A stretch of DNA of 9,210 nt from Dehalococcoidales bacterium (GTDB taxonomy: Bacteria; Chloroflexota; Dehalococcoidia; Dehalococcoidales; CSSed11-197): NCBI GenBank assembly GCA_028705415.1, contig JAQWDO010000028.1, positions 1-9,210 of the forward strand, in the 5' to 3' direction. The notes beneath the pieces are model-generated. The model had not been told where the DNA came from and made no database searches. It saw nothing but the letters and a program-made list of their open reading frames with translations. Each line of letters starts with the position of its first letter. Within the stretch, counting starts at the first letter, position 1. Made by a program: the position numbers and the translations under genes. This document shows positions 1-7,471 of this stretch, one piece after another.

Positions 1-1
1 G

Positions 2-1087
2 GTGGATTGCATTGAATGCAAACAGCGCTTCCGAGCTGATCATCTCACTACAGAAAACTGCCCCAACTGTGGCGGCAAACTGACCCAGCCACGTCAGTTC
101 AACCTGATGTTCAAGACTTTTATCGGTCCGGTGGAGGATCAGGCATCGATTGCCTACCTGAGGCCGGAGACCGCCCAGGGTATATTTGTTAACTTTGCCA
201 ACGTTTTGAATACCACCCGTAAAAAACTGCCTTTTGGTATCGGGCAGATCGGAAAATCGTTCCGCAATGAAATTACAACCGGCAATTTTATATTCCGCTC
301 CCGCGAATTTGAGCAGATGGAGATCGAGTTTTTTGTAAAACCCGGTGAAGATGAAACCTGGTTCAAATACTGGCTCGAGGAAAGGCTCAACTGGTTTTTC
401 AGCATAGGTATTAAAAAGGACAACCTCAAACTCAGACAGCACCGCAAAGATGAGCTGGCTCATTACGCCAAGGACTGTTACGATATCGAGTACCTGTTTC
501 CAATGGGCTGGAGCGAACTTGAGGGAATTGCCAACCGTGCCGACTTCGACCTCAAAGCACACTCCACCCACAGTGGCAATGACCTCACCTACTTCGATGA
601 AGAAGCCAAGGAACACATTGTACCCTTTGTCATCGAGCCATCGAGCGGGGTAGACCGCACAGTGCTGGCACTTCTCTGTGATGCTTACTGTGAAGAGCCG
701 GATAAAGACGAAATACGCACCGTGCTAAAGCTTCACCCCTCAATTTCTCCCTACAAGGTTGCTGTACTGCCGCTTAGCCGCAAGGAACCGGTTGTCAAGG
801 TTGCCCGGGAGGTTCATTCTCAACTGCGCAAGAGTTTTTCCACCGCCTACGATGATGCCCAGAGTATCGGTCGGCGCTACCGCCGCCAGGATGAAATTGG
901 AACTCCCTATTGCGTGACTATTGATTTTGACACCCTGGACGATAACTCGGTAACTGTGAGGGACAGGGATTCAATGCGCCAGCTTCGCCTGCCTGTAGAC
1001 ATGCTCTGTCCAACGCTTGCAGCCAAGCTCAACGGTGAGCCTTTCGAAGTATTGCCATCCGGAGGCAAGCACTGGCTGGGTTTTTAA
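2..1087 (+). CDS. glyS: Glycyl-tRNA synthetase, alpha2 type (5'-truncated)
   Basis: Cytoplasmic class II aminoacyl-tRNA synthetase that charges tRNA-Gly with glycine using ATP. The frame is open at the left edge, so the first codon seen (GTG) is internal; 361 residues are visible, and roughly the first 100 are missing compared with a usual bacterial length of about 460. Positions count from the first visible residue. A zinc-ribbon-like pair CIEC (3-6) and CPNC (20-23) lies in the insertion typical of this family. It is followed by RPETAQGIF (54-62), class II motif 2 around RNE (88-90) with FRSREFEQME (98-107), and motif 3 as GVDRTVLALL (216-225). Residues from about 245 to 345 form the C-terminal anticodon-binding domain, starting near LHPSISPYKVAVLPL. 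The sequence is the single-chain eukaryote/archaea-like form, not the alpha2beta2 GlyQ/GlyS form of E. coli. The stop lies 3 bp before the exonuclease start, which suggests co-transcription. Confidence 0.95.
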   Translation: MDCIECKQRFRADHLTTENCPNCGGKLTQPRQFNLMFKTFIGPVEDQASIAYLRPETAQGIFVNFANVLNTTRKKLPFGIGQIGKSFRNEITTGNFIFRSREFEQMEIEFFVKPGEDETWFKYWLEERLNWFFSIGIKKDNLKLRQHRKDELAHYAKDCYDIEYLFPMGWSELEGIANRADFDLKAHSTHSGNDLTYFDEEAKEHIVPFVIEPSSGVDRTVLALLCDAYCEEPDKDEIRTVLKLHPSISPYKVAVLPLSRKEPVVKVAREVHSQLRKSFSTAYDDAQSIGRRYRRQDEIGTPYCVTIDFDTLDDNSVTVRDRDSMRQLRLPVDMLCPTLAAKLNGEPFEVLPSGGKHWLGF

Positions 1088-1090
1088 ACA

Positions 1091-2353
1091 ATGGCGGACA
1101 ACACCTTGAAAATAATTCACTTTGCCGATCTTCACCTCGGGGTAGAAACCTACGGCAAGATTGACCCGGAAACGGGTTTTTCATCCCGTATGGTGGATAT
1201 ACTGAAAGCGCTGGACAACCTCGTAGACTATGCGGTTGATAATGGAATTCATCTGGTGCTATTCTGCGGCGATGCTTATAAAGACCGTTCTCCCAACCCT
1301 ACCCAGCAACGTGAATTCGCCAGGCGCATCAAACGTTTGTCCGAAGCGGGCATTACTACTTATATTCTAACCGGCAACCACGACCTTCCCAATGCATTAA
1401 ACAGGGCTACTGCCACTGAGATATTCGATACCCTTGAAGTGAACAACGTCCATGTAACAAGCAAACCCGGGCTTGAATATATAGAAACCCCGGGTGGCCC
1501 TGTCCAGTTGCTGTCTTTGCCATGGCTGAGGCGTTCAAACCTCATGAAAATGGAGGAGGCTAAAAATCTGGATATGGCATCACTATTTCAAAAAATGGAA
1601 TTTGTGCTTACAAATGTCATTATCCAAAACCATGCCAGGCTGGATCCCGAACTCCCGGCTCTGCTCGCTTCTCACGTTTGGGTAGAAGGCGCACGAACCG
1701 GTTCGGAAAAAGGTTCCACCATCGGCAGAGAGCCCCACCTGCTTCTCAGCAACCTGATTCAACCAGGCATCGATTATGTTGCCCTGGGCCATATACACCG
1801 CCGCCAGATCCTCAGCGAAAATCCTCCGGTGGTTTATCCGGGCTCGCTTGTAAAACTCGATTTCAGTGATACCGATGAAGAAAAGGGGTTTTTCGTGGTT
1901 GAAATTACCAGCCATGATGATGGCACACGGCGAACAAATTATCACTTTCAACCGGTGCCCGGGCGCCGATTTGTTACTATCAATGTTGAGGTTCAGCCCG
2001 GAGATAGCGATCCCACAAATTCTGTACTTGAACGTATCAATCGTGTTTCATCTGATCTGGAAGAGGCCATTGTTCGGCTTGAGGTTACCATGCCGCAAGA
2101 AGCTGAAGGGCTGCTCAGAGATGCTGAAATACGTGCTGCCCTTAAACCGGCTCATTATGTTACCGTTGCCAAAAAGATAATCCGCACCGTTCGCACCCGG
2201 CTGGGTAACGATATATCTGCCGAGGCTATTACACCTTTTGAAGCTCTGAAAGCATGGCTGGATACTTCCAGTTACAGTTCCGAGAAAAAGGATCAGTTAC
2301 TCAGTTACGGCACCAGCCTTATCGAAGAGGTTGCCAGCCAAATCCAGCAATAA
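1091..2353 (+). CDS. sbcD: SbcD/Mre11-type DNA exonuclease subunit
   Basis: Calcineurin-like metallophosphoesterase of the DNA repair nuclease family, which with an SbcC/Rad50 ATPase processes hairpins and double-strand ends using Mn2+. It has 420 residues, close to the family norm of about 400. All metal-site motifs are visible: DLH (Asp13, His15), GD (60-61), GNHD (95-98), His195 in ASHVWVEGA, and GHIH (233-236), then YPGS (249-252). Residues from about 285 to 420 match the usual position of the capping/accessory domain but are less recognisable. The ATG lies 3 bp after the glyS stop; no good Shine-Dalgarno is close (the nearest GGAGG is some 25 bp upstream), so translation probably depends on coupling to glyS. 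No sbcC follows; a phosphoribosyltransferase gene does. The family call is firm. A true SbcC partner is inferred, and a stand-alone phosphoesterase remains possible. Confidence 0.9.
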   Translation: MADNTLKIIHFADLHLGVETYGKIDPETGFSSRMVDILKALDNLVDYAVDNGIHLVLFCGDAYKDRSPNPTQQREFARRIKRLSEAGITTYILTGNHDLPNALNRATATEIFDTLEVNNVHVTSKPGLEYIETPGGPVQLLSLPWLRRSNLMKMEEAKNLDMASLFQKMEFVLTNVIIQNHARLDPELPALLASHVWVEGARTGSEKGSTIGREPHLLLSNLIQPGIDYVALGHIHRRQILSENPPVVYPGSLVKLDFSDTDEEKGFFVVEITSHDDGTRRTNYHFQPVPGRRFVTINVEVQPGDSDPTNSVLERINRVSSDLEEAIVRLEVTMPQEAEGLLRDAEIRAALKPAHYVTVAKKIIRTVRTRLGNDISAEAITPFEALKAWLDTSSYSSEKKDQLLSYGTSLIEEVASQIQQ

Positions 2354-2364
2354 AGAGGTTTTAA

Positions 2365-3087
2365 ATGCATCTACCAGGTACCAGGCCAATATTTGAAAAC
2401 CGCTATGACGCCGGTAAACAGCTTTCCGAGAAAATGGGGGAGTTTAAAAATCAGCCAGTGGTTGTGATGGCAATTCCCAACGGAGGTATACCGGTTGCTC
2501 ACCATGTTGCACTGGAACTCAATGCAACCCTTGATTTGATAATATCGCGCAAAATCCCAATTCCGCTTGCCCCGGAGGGGGGATTTGGAGCCGTTACCGA
2601 TGACGGCACTGTTATACTCAACCACGATGTTTTGAAACGCATCAATCTAAATGAAGCCCAGATCAACTACCAGGTAAGCCGTGTACGTAACGATATCCAG
2701 CAAAGAAGTATTATATACCGCTCTTCCCGCCCGGTTTCGGTTCTTGCCTCCAAAATTGCCGTGCTGGTGGACGACGGTCTGGCTTCCGGGTATACCATGA
2801 TGGCGGCCATAGAATCGGTACGCAGGAAAAAACCCAGGATGGTAATAGCCGCTGTACCGGTAGCTTCGGCAATGGCGGTGAAACAGGTTGAAAAAGTTGC
2901 CGACAGGATAATTACTGTGGTAACTGATTATTCACCCCGGTTTTACGTATCTGATTATTACCGGTACTGGAACGTGCTAAGCGACCGAGAAGGGCTTGAA
3001 TGCTATCAGGAATGGCACCGCCGCAGGTATCAGAACAACATCGATACCGACCGGCGTGACCGCCATTTGCCACCTTCATGCTATTAA
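2365..3087 (+). CDS. Phosphoribosyltransferase-domain protein, substrate unknown
   Basis: A 240-residue type I phosphoribosyltransferase fold. The PRPP-binding motif is clear: VLVDDGLASGYTM (133-145), with the acidic pair Asp136-Asp137 and the SGYT loop. Also typical are AIPNGGIPVA (36-45), equivalent to the pyrophosphate loop, and RKIPIPLAPEGGFGAV (62-77), which marks the group of uncharacterised PRTases annotated simply as 'phosphoribosyltransferase'. The substrate cannot be read from the sequence. It is not hpt, apt, upp or pyrE by its motifs. The C-terminus (about 215-240) is rich in Arg and His. An AGAGG ribosome site at 2354-2358, 6 nt before the ATG, supports this start, and the 11-bp gap to sbcD suggests a shared transcript. 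The gene ends 3 bp from the convergent adenine deaminase gene. Confidence 0.85.
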   Translation: MHLPGTRPIFENRYDAGKQLSEKMGEFKNQPVVVMAIPNGGIPVAHHVALELNATLDLIISRKIPIPLAPEGGFGAVTDDGTVILNHDVLKRINLNEAQINYQVSRVRNDIQQRSIIYRSSRPVSVLASKIAVLVDDGLASGYTMMAAIESVRRKKPRMVIAAVPVASAMAVKQVEKVADRIITVVTDYSPRFYVSDYYRYWNVLSDREGLECYQEWHRRRYQNNIDTDRRDRHLPPSCY

Positions 3088-3090
3088 TCT

Positions 3091-4800
3091 TCAGGCAATA
3101 ATTTCAAAACTGGAAACGTCAACTACACCTTTATCAGTAATCCTGATTTCAGGAATAACCGGCAGCGCCAGAAAGGAAAGCAGGGTAAAGGGAGACTCAA
3201 CGCCGACCCCGGAAATCAGCAGCTGCATTTCCAGTTCATGCAATTGACTGGCGGCTTCATTCCCGGTTTCATACGACAGAAGCCCGGCAATCGGCAAGTC
3301 CATCCGGCCGAACACCTCATCATTTACCACCATCACCAGCCCTCCCCCCACTTTTTCTATTTCTTTGATAGCCCTGAAAAGATCCCGGTCATTGGTACCA
3401 ATTGCGACGATGTTATGTGAGTCATGAGCCACTGAAGAAGCAACTGCCCCCTTTTTCAATCCAAACCCTTTAACCAGCCCAACACCAATATTGCCGGTGG
3501 CTCTATGCCTTTCCACCACTGCAATTTTCAATATATCCCGAACAACATCTGCCACTACAAGTCCATTTTCCACCTTTGGAGTTTCCATGCTCTTTTTTGT
3601 GATAATCTGGCCGGGTATTATGTTAATTACCGGCATTTCCTTACCGGTTGTTTTCAGTCCAAGGTCTTTTATTTCGAAATCCTTAATGTAAACAGTATTA
3701 ACCGGCTGCGATATATTGGGCACTTCAGGAGTAAATTTAGGCAGCTTTTCAGCACCAACCAGACGTCCCCTGTAGTATACCTCACTGGTTTCCATAGCAT
3801 TAAGGTCGGCTACTGTGATCATATTGGCATAGTAACCGGAGGCAATTGCGCCAACCTTTTTCAGCCCCAGATATTGCGCCGGATTAATAGTAGCCATTTG
3901 TATGGCCCGGATTGGGTCGAGCCCCAAGGATACTGCCCGGTAAACCACATGATCCATGTCCCCTTCCAGCTTGAGGTCATGGACATTCCGATCATCGGTC
4001 ACAAGCATACACCGGTGCCAGTTTTTTTCACTAACCAGGGGCAACAGCGCTTCCATGTTTTTTTCACTGGAGCCTTCCCGAATCATAATATACATACCTT
4101 TCGCCAGCTTTTCCCTGGCTTCCTCCAGGCTGACACATTCATGATCAGAATATATTCCGGTTGCTATGTAGGCAGAAAGATCTTTTCCGCCAAGACCCGG
4201 GGCATGCCCATCTATAATGCGGTCTTGAAACAGCCTGAGTTTTTCAAGAACTCTTTCATCCTTGTTGATAACCCCGGGGTAATTCATCATTTCCCCCAAC
4301 CCCATCACTTCCGGTTTTTTTGCAAGCTCTTTCAGAGCGTATGCATCTATAACAGCTCCACTCGTTTCCAAATTTGTTGCCGGCACACAGCTTGGAGCCA
4401 TAAAATAGAAATCCAGCGGCAATCCCTGGCTCATCTTGATAACGTATTCGAATGCTTCAGCCCCGATCACATTGCTGAGTTCGTGCAGGTCTGTAACTAC
4501 CCCCAGTGTTCCTCTGGGTACAACCATAAACGAATACTCGATAATATCGAGCATTGAGCTTTCTATATGGACATGGGCATCGATGTAGCCCGGGATAATA
4601 TATTTACCATTTGCGCTAACAGTCTCTTTGCCCTGTGTGTAATCACCTGTGCCGGCAATGTATTCACCTGCAACAGCAATATTTGCTTCTTCAACCTCTC
4701 CATTGAATACGTTTACTATCCTGGCATCGGTAATCAACAGGTCTGCCGGCTGTTCGCCTCTTGCCACGCTTACAAGCTTGCCGAGATCCCTTTCTGCCAT
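3091..4800 (-). CDS. ade: Adenine deaminase
   Basis: Amidohydrolase that converts adenine to hypoxanthine and ammonia in purine salvage. It has 569 residues from the chosen start, normal for bacterial Ade (about 570-590). The metal-binding signature AHVHIESS spans 75-82 (His76, His78). Further family landmarks are TDLHE (103-107), DGHAPG (197-202), SDHE (218-221), VTDDR (267-271) and the C-terminal VAHDSHN (457-463), which marks Ade rather than other amidohydrolases. The frame stays open 15 codons further upstream, but the ATG at 4800 is preferred: it follows AGGAGA (4807-4812) by 6 nt, overlaps the hpt stop as TAATG, and is followed by a normal Ade N-terminus (MAERDLGKL). Its product is the substrate of the upstream hpt enzyme, so the pair salvages adenine to IMP. 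No terminator is visible after the stop. Confidence 0.95.
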   Translation of the reverse strand: MAERDLGKLVSVARGEQPADLLITDARIVNVFNGEVEEANIAVAGEYIAGTGDYTQGKETVSANGKYIIPGYIDAHVHIESSMLDIIEYSFMVVPRGTLGVVTDLHELSNVIGAEAFEYVIKMSQGLPLDFYFMAPSCVPATNLETSGAVIDAYALKELAKKPEVMGLGEMMNYPGVINKDERVLEKLRLFQDRIIDGHAPGLGGKDLSAYIATGIYSDHECVSLEEAREKLAKGMYIMIREGSSEKNMEALLPLVSEKNWHRCMLVTDDRNVHDLKLEGDMDHVVYRAVSLGLDPIRAIQMATINPAQYLGLKKVGAIASGYYANMITVADLNAMETSEVYYRGRLVGAEKLPKFTPEVPNISQPVNTVYIKDFEIKDLGLKTTGKEMPVINIIPGQIITKKSMETPKVENGLVVADVVRDILKIAVVERHRATGNIGVGLVKGFGLKKGAVASSVAHDSHNIVAIGTNDRDLFRAIKEIEKVGGGLVMVVNDEVFGRMDLPIAGLLSYETGNEAASQLHELEMQLLISGVGVESPFTLLSFLALPVIPEIRITDKGVVDVSSFEIIA

Positions 4801-5342
4801 TATTCTTCTCCTAACATATTGATATCGCATAGATTGCGAAAGCACTCATCACAATCCAGCCCGTAACCGACAAGAAATCTGTCTGGCGCCGAAAAGCCGG
4901 CATAATCTATATGAACTTCCACTTCTCTGCGGCATTTCTTATCCAGAAGCGCACACAGTTTGACACTGTTTGCCCCTTTTTTCTTCAGGTAATTGATAGC
5001 AAAGAAGGTAGAAAGCCCGCTGTCTACTATGTCTTCAACCAGAACTACATCTCTTCCTGCCACTGGTAAACGCGGTTCATAATACAGGCTGATATTGCCT
5101 GAACTCACCCGGCCTTCACCATAGCTGGACAGGCCAATAAAATCGATCTCCGCATTCATCCCCAGTTTTCGGGACAGGTCAGCAAGAAAAATAAAACTGC
5201 CCTTCAAGATGCCGACAAGAAGCAGTTCCCTGTCCTTGTAATCCTGGCGGATTTGTTCTGCCAGCTTACCGACCACAGCATCTATTTCTCCGGCCGATGC
5301 AAATAATCTTGATTGCAGGGGATTATTATGTTTCATAAGCAT
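4800..5342 (-). CDS. hpt: Hypoxanthine phosphoribosyltransferase
   Basis: Transfers phosphoribose from PRPP to hypoxanthine (and usually guanine), giving IMP or GMP in the cytoplasm. It has 180 residues, the usual length for bacterial Hpt. Visible motifs are LKGSF (46-50, pyrophosphate loop), SSYG (72-75), the PRPP signature VVLVEDIVDSGLST (99-112, acidic pair Glu103-Asp104), and the purine-binding stretch DRFLVGYGLDCDE (154-166). Two in-frame ATGs exist, at 5342 (MLMKHNN) and 5336 (MKHNN). Neither has a Shine-Dalgarno sequence, but the promoter places the transcript start at or next to the first, so a leaderless start at 5342 is chosen. The last base of the stop TAA is the first base of the ade ATG. 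The otherwise conserved C-terminal part has three extra cysteines (GLDCDECFRNLC), which I cannot interpret. Confidence 0.95.
   Translation of the reverse strand: MLMKHNNPLQSRLFASAGEIDAVVGKLAEQIRQDYKDRELLLVGILKGSFIFLADLSRKLGMNAEIDFIGLSSYGEGRVSSGNISLYYEPRLPVAGRDVVLVEDIVDSGLSTFFAINYLKKKGANSVKLCALLDKKCRREVEVHIDYAGFSAPDRFLVGYGLDCDECFRNLCDINMLGEE
4807..4812 (-). promoter_or_regulatory. Ribosome binding site fixing the ade start
   Basis: On the minus strand AGGAGA lies inside the last codons of hpt, 6 nt before the ATG at 4800. It decides in favour of that start over the longer open frame and implies translational coupling with hpt. Confidence 0.75.
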
Positions 5343-5347
5343 CGATT

Positions 5348-5377
5348 ATTATAAACGTACAGGCGCTTGAGTGTCTA
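5348..5377 (-). promoter_or_regulatory. Predicted sigma-70 promoter of hpt-ade, leaderless layout
   Basis: On the minus strand TAGACA (5377-5372, five of six bases matching TTGACA) is followed after 18 bp by a perfect TATAAT (5353-5348). The expected transcript start, about 7 nt beyond the -10 box, falls at 5341-5342, on the first ATG of hpt. The mRNA should therefore have no or almost no 5' leader, in line with the missing Shine-Dalgarno sequence. Confidence 0.65.
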
Positions 5378-5405
5378 TTGAAAACGGGTTCTGCAAGCTT
5401 GTTCC

Positions 5406-5422
5406 AACCGTTTAAAACGGTT
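5406..5422 (-). repeat. Perfect 8-bp inverted repeat abutting the feoB stop
   Basis: Arms AACCGTTT and AAACGGTT are separated by one base and begin directly after the feoB TAA (5425-5423). It could form a small hairpin at the 3' end of the feoAB mRNA. On the minus strand no T-run follows (GGAAC does), so it is not a classical intrinsic terminator for feoB; on the plus strand four Ts overlap its end. It may be a weak terminator, an RNA-stabilising hairpin or a protein site. The remaining 80 bp of the feoB-hpt gap hold the hpt promoter and a CAAGCTTG palindrome. Confidence 0.45.
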
Positions 5423-7453
5423 TTATGTAAACAGACTGCCAATCTGATATAACAGCGTTGAAACAACCCATGCTACTGCGGTGGTATATGCAGCAGCAAA
5501 AGCCGCCCACTTCCATGTACCACTTTCGGCACGGATTACAGATATAGTTGCTACACAGGGAATGTAGAGCAGGCAAAACACCATAAAGGCATAGGCATTC
5601 AATGGCCCCCAGCCAAGCTGTGTAACCAAAGCATCCCCGAGCAACCCGCTCCCGGAGAGAAGAATGGCCCCGAGTGTTGCCACCACTACCTCCTTGGCAA
5701 CAAAACCGGTGATAAGGCTTACGGCTATCGCCCAGTGCCCAATACCGGCTGGTCCCAGAAGTGGGGCTATCCAGCTCCCCACTATGCCAAGCACGCTATC
5801 CTGGCTGGCATATTCAACACCCCAGGGAAGACTGCCAAGCACCCATATGATAATAACAGCGCCAAGTATAACCGTGGCAGCACGGCTCAAAAAATGCTTG
5901 CCCCTCTCCCAGGTGTGGATGAAAATACTCTTAAAGGTAGGCAGCCTGTAAGGGGGAAGTTCCATAACAAAGTGGGCAGACTCACCTTTTTGAATGGTTT
6001 TCCTGAATATAAAGGCAAACAGTACAGCAATAATAATACCGATCAGATACATGGAAAACAGGACAAGCCCCTGATGTGCCGAGAAAAACGCCCCGGCAAA
6101 GAGAACATATATGGGCAGTCTTGCCCCACAGGACATAAAGGGAGTGATGAGCATGGTTGTTATGCGATCGCGCGGATTGTCAATCGTACGGCAGGCCATT
6201 ACCGCCGGAATTGTGCACCCGAAACCCAGCATCATCGGTATGAAACTGCGCCCATGCAATCCCAGCTTGTGCATTGCCCTGTCCATAATAAACGCCGCCC
6301 TGGCCATATACCCTGTATCTTCAAGTATTGCAATAGCAATAAACATTAAAAAGATGGGGGGTATAAACACCAGCACGGTACCCAGACCGCCGATTATTCC
6401 ATCGCTTACAAGCGAACCAAGCCACGCAGGTGAAATACCGGCAGCCTGTTTTCCCAGCCACTCAAATATAGCTTCGATCCCTGCCATAAGCGGTTCGGAG
6501 GCTGTAAAAACAAACTGGAAAAGTAAAAACATAAGTCCGATAAATATTGGTATGCCTGCCCACCGGTGGACCAGCACCCGATCAATTTTATCGGTAGTTG
6601 ATACCGGCTCCTGCGAAGGTCTGGTGTAAACATCCTTGATCAAACCGGAAATAAACCCATAGCGGGCATCGGCGATTATGGTTTCTGCTTCATCGCCATA
6701 GATGCTTGTCAGGCGGGCCGTGGATGCTTCCAGCGCTTTTAAAACCGGGCATTTATCTCCTTCGGTCTGGACAAACCGATTAATAATTTCACTGTCCTGT
6801 TCCAGGAGTTTCACTGCTATCCAGCGGGAAGCATATTTCTTCCCCAGTGAACTGTTTTCAATTGCCGGAAGCATACTTTTGATTTCGGCTTCTACATCTC
6901 TGCCGTAGTTAATCTTGACAGTGGAGCAGGCAACACCATGATCCTCAAGCCCGCATATGATCTGTTTTAATTCACTTGTTCCCTCGTTGCGGCTGGCTGC
7001 CATCGGAATCACATTAATTCCAAGCTGTTTCTTCAGTGCGGAAATGTTTATTTGATATTTCCTGGCGTTTACAACATCCATCATATTAAGCGCCATGACA
7101 ACTGGTGCGCCCATTTCCAAAAGCTGGAGGGTGAGATACAAGTGCCGCTCAAGGCTGGATCCATCCACAATGTTTACTACGACGTCCGGGTTACCGTCGA
7201 GGATAAAATTGCGTGCAACCACTTCATCCGGAGAATATGCTGTCAGTGAATAGACACCGGGTAAATCTATGATTTTTGCCGTTTTGTTCTCATGACGGCA
7301 CAGTCCTTCCTTTTTTTCTACGGTAACACCAGGCCAGTTTCCTACATACTGGTGAGAACCGGTGAGATTGTTAAACAACGTGGTTTTACCGGAATTGGGG
7401 TTTCCCAGCAAGGCTATATTTGGCAAGTGTGGTCCGTCTTTAAAGCTGTCCAA
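5423..7453 (-). CDS. feoB: Ferrous iron transporter FeoB
   Basis: Inner-membrane Fe(II) importer with a cytosolic N-terminal G domain. It has 676 residues, within the normal range for short FeoB proteins. G motifs: G1 GNPNSGKT (17-24), G2 Thr44 in PGVTVEKKEG, G3 DLPG (63-66), G4 NMMD (123-126) and G5 near AAS (152-154). A helical linker region (about 180-285) precedes a membrane part with many hydrophobic segments (about 300-670). Both gate motifs are present: GFGCTIPAVMACR (410-422, Cys412) and LLYIPCVATI (628-637, Cys633). No ATG fits the N-terminus. The likely start is TTG at 7453, with AGGA ending 12 nt upstream, a rather long spacing; a second TTG (codon 10) has no ribosome site. It lies 18 bp after feoA, in the same frame. 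No FeoC gene follows. Confidence 0.95.
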   Translation of the reverse strand: MDSFKDGPHLPNIALLGNPNSGKTTLFNNLTGSHQYVGNWPGVTVEKKEGLCRHENKTAKIIDLPGVYSLTAYSPDEVVARNFILDGNPDVVVNIVDGSSLERHLYLTLQLLEMGAPVVMALNMMDVVNARKYQINISALKKQLGINVIPMAASRNEGTSELKQIICGLEDHGVACSTVKINYGRDVEAEIKSMLPAIENSSLGKKYASRWIAVKLLEQDSEIINRFVQTEGDKCPVLKALEASTARLTSIYGDEAETIIADARYGFISGLIKDVYTRPSQEPVSTTDKIDRVLVHRWAGIPIFIGLMFLLFQFVFTASEPLMAGIEAIFEWLGKQAAGISPAWLGSLVSDGIIGGLGTVLVFIPPIFLMFIAIAILEDTGYMARAAFIMDRAMHKLGLHGRSFIPMMLGFGCTIPAVMACRTIDNPRDRITTMLITPFMSCGARLPIYVLFAGAFFSAHQGLVLFSMYLIGIIIAVLFAFIFRKTIQKGESAHFVMELPPYRLPTFKSIFIHTWERGKHFLSRAATVILGAVIIIWVLGSLPWGVEYASQDSVLGIVGSWIAPLLGPAGIGHWAIAVSLITGFVAKEVVVATLGAILLSGSGLLGDALVTQLGWGPLNAYAFMVFCLLYIPCVATISVIRAESGTWKWAAFAAAYTTAVAWVVSTLLYQIGSLFT

Positions 7454-7471
7454 AGTTAAAGTACATCCTTT

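Noticed and set aside
3141..3154. Inverted repeat TCCTGA-TT-TCAGGA near the convergent junction as a terminator
   Set aside because: It is inside the ade coding frame, has a two-base centre and is not followed by a T-run on either strand.
3505..4557. 350-codon plus-strand open frame opposite ade
   Set aside because: It lies wholly antisense to the well-supported adenine deaminase gene, its translation resembles no family, and it has no promoter or ribosome site; it is a shadow of the ade codon pattern.
4801..4845. Upstream extension of ade by 15 codons
   Set aside because: It would overlap hpt by 46 bp, has no ribosome site, and the internal ATG at 4800 has a good one and the normal N-terminus.
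5735..6629. Plus-strand open frames of 204 and 172 codons opposite feoB
   Set aside because: Both are antisense to conserved FeoB membrane segments, overlap each other, and look like shadow frames with unlikely composition.
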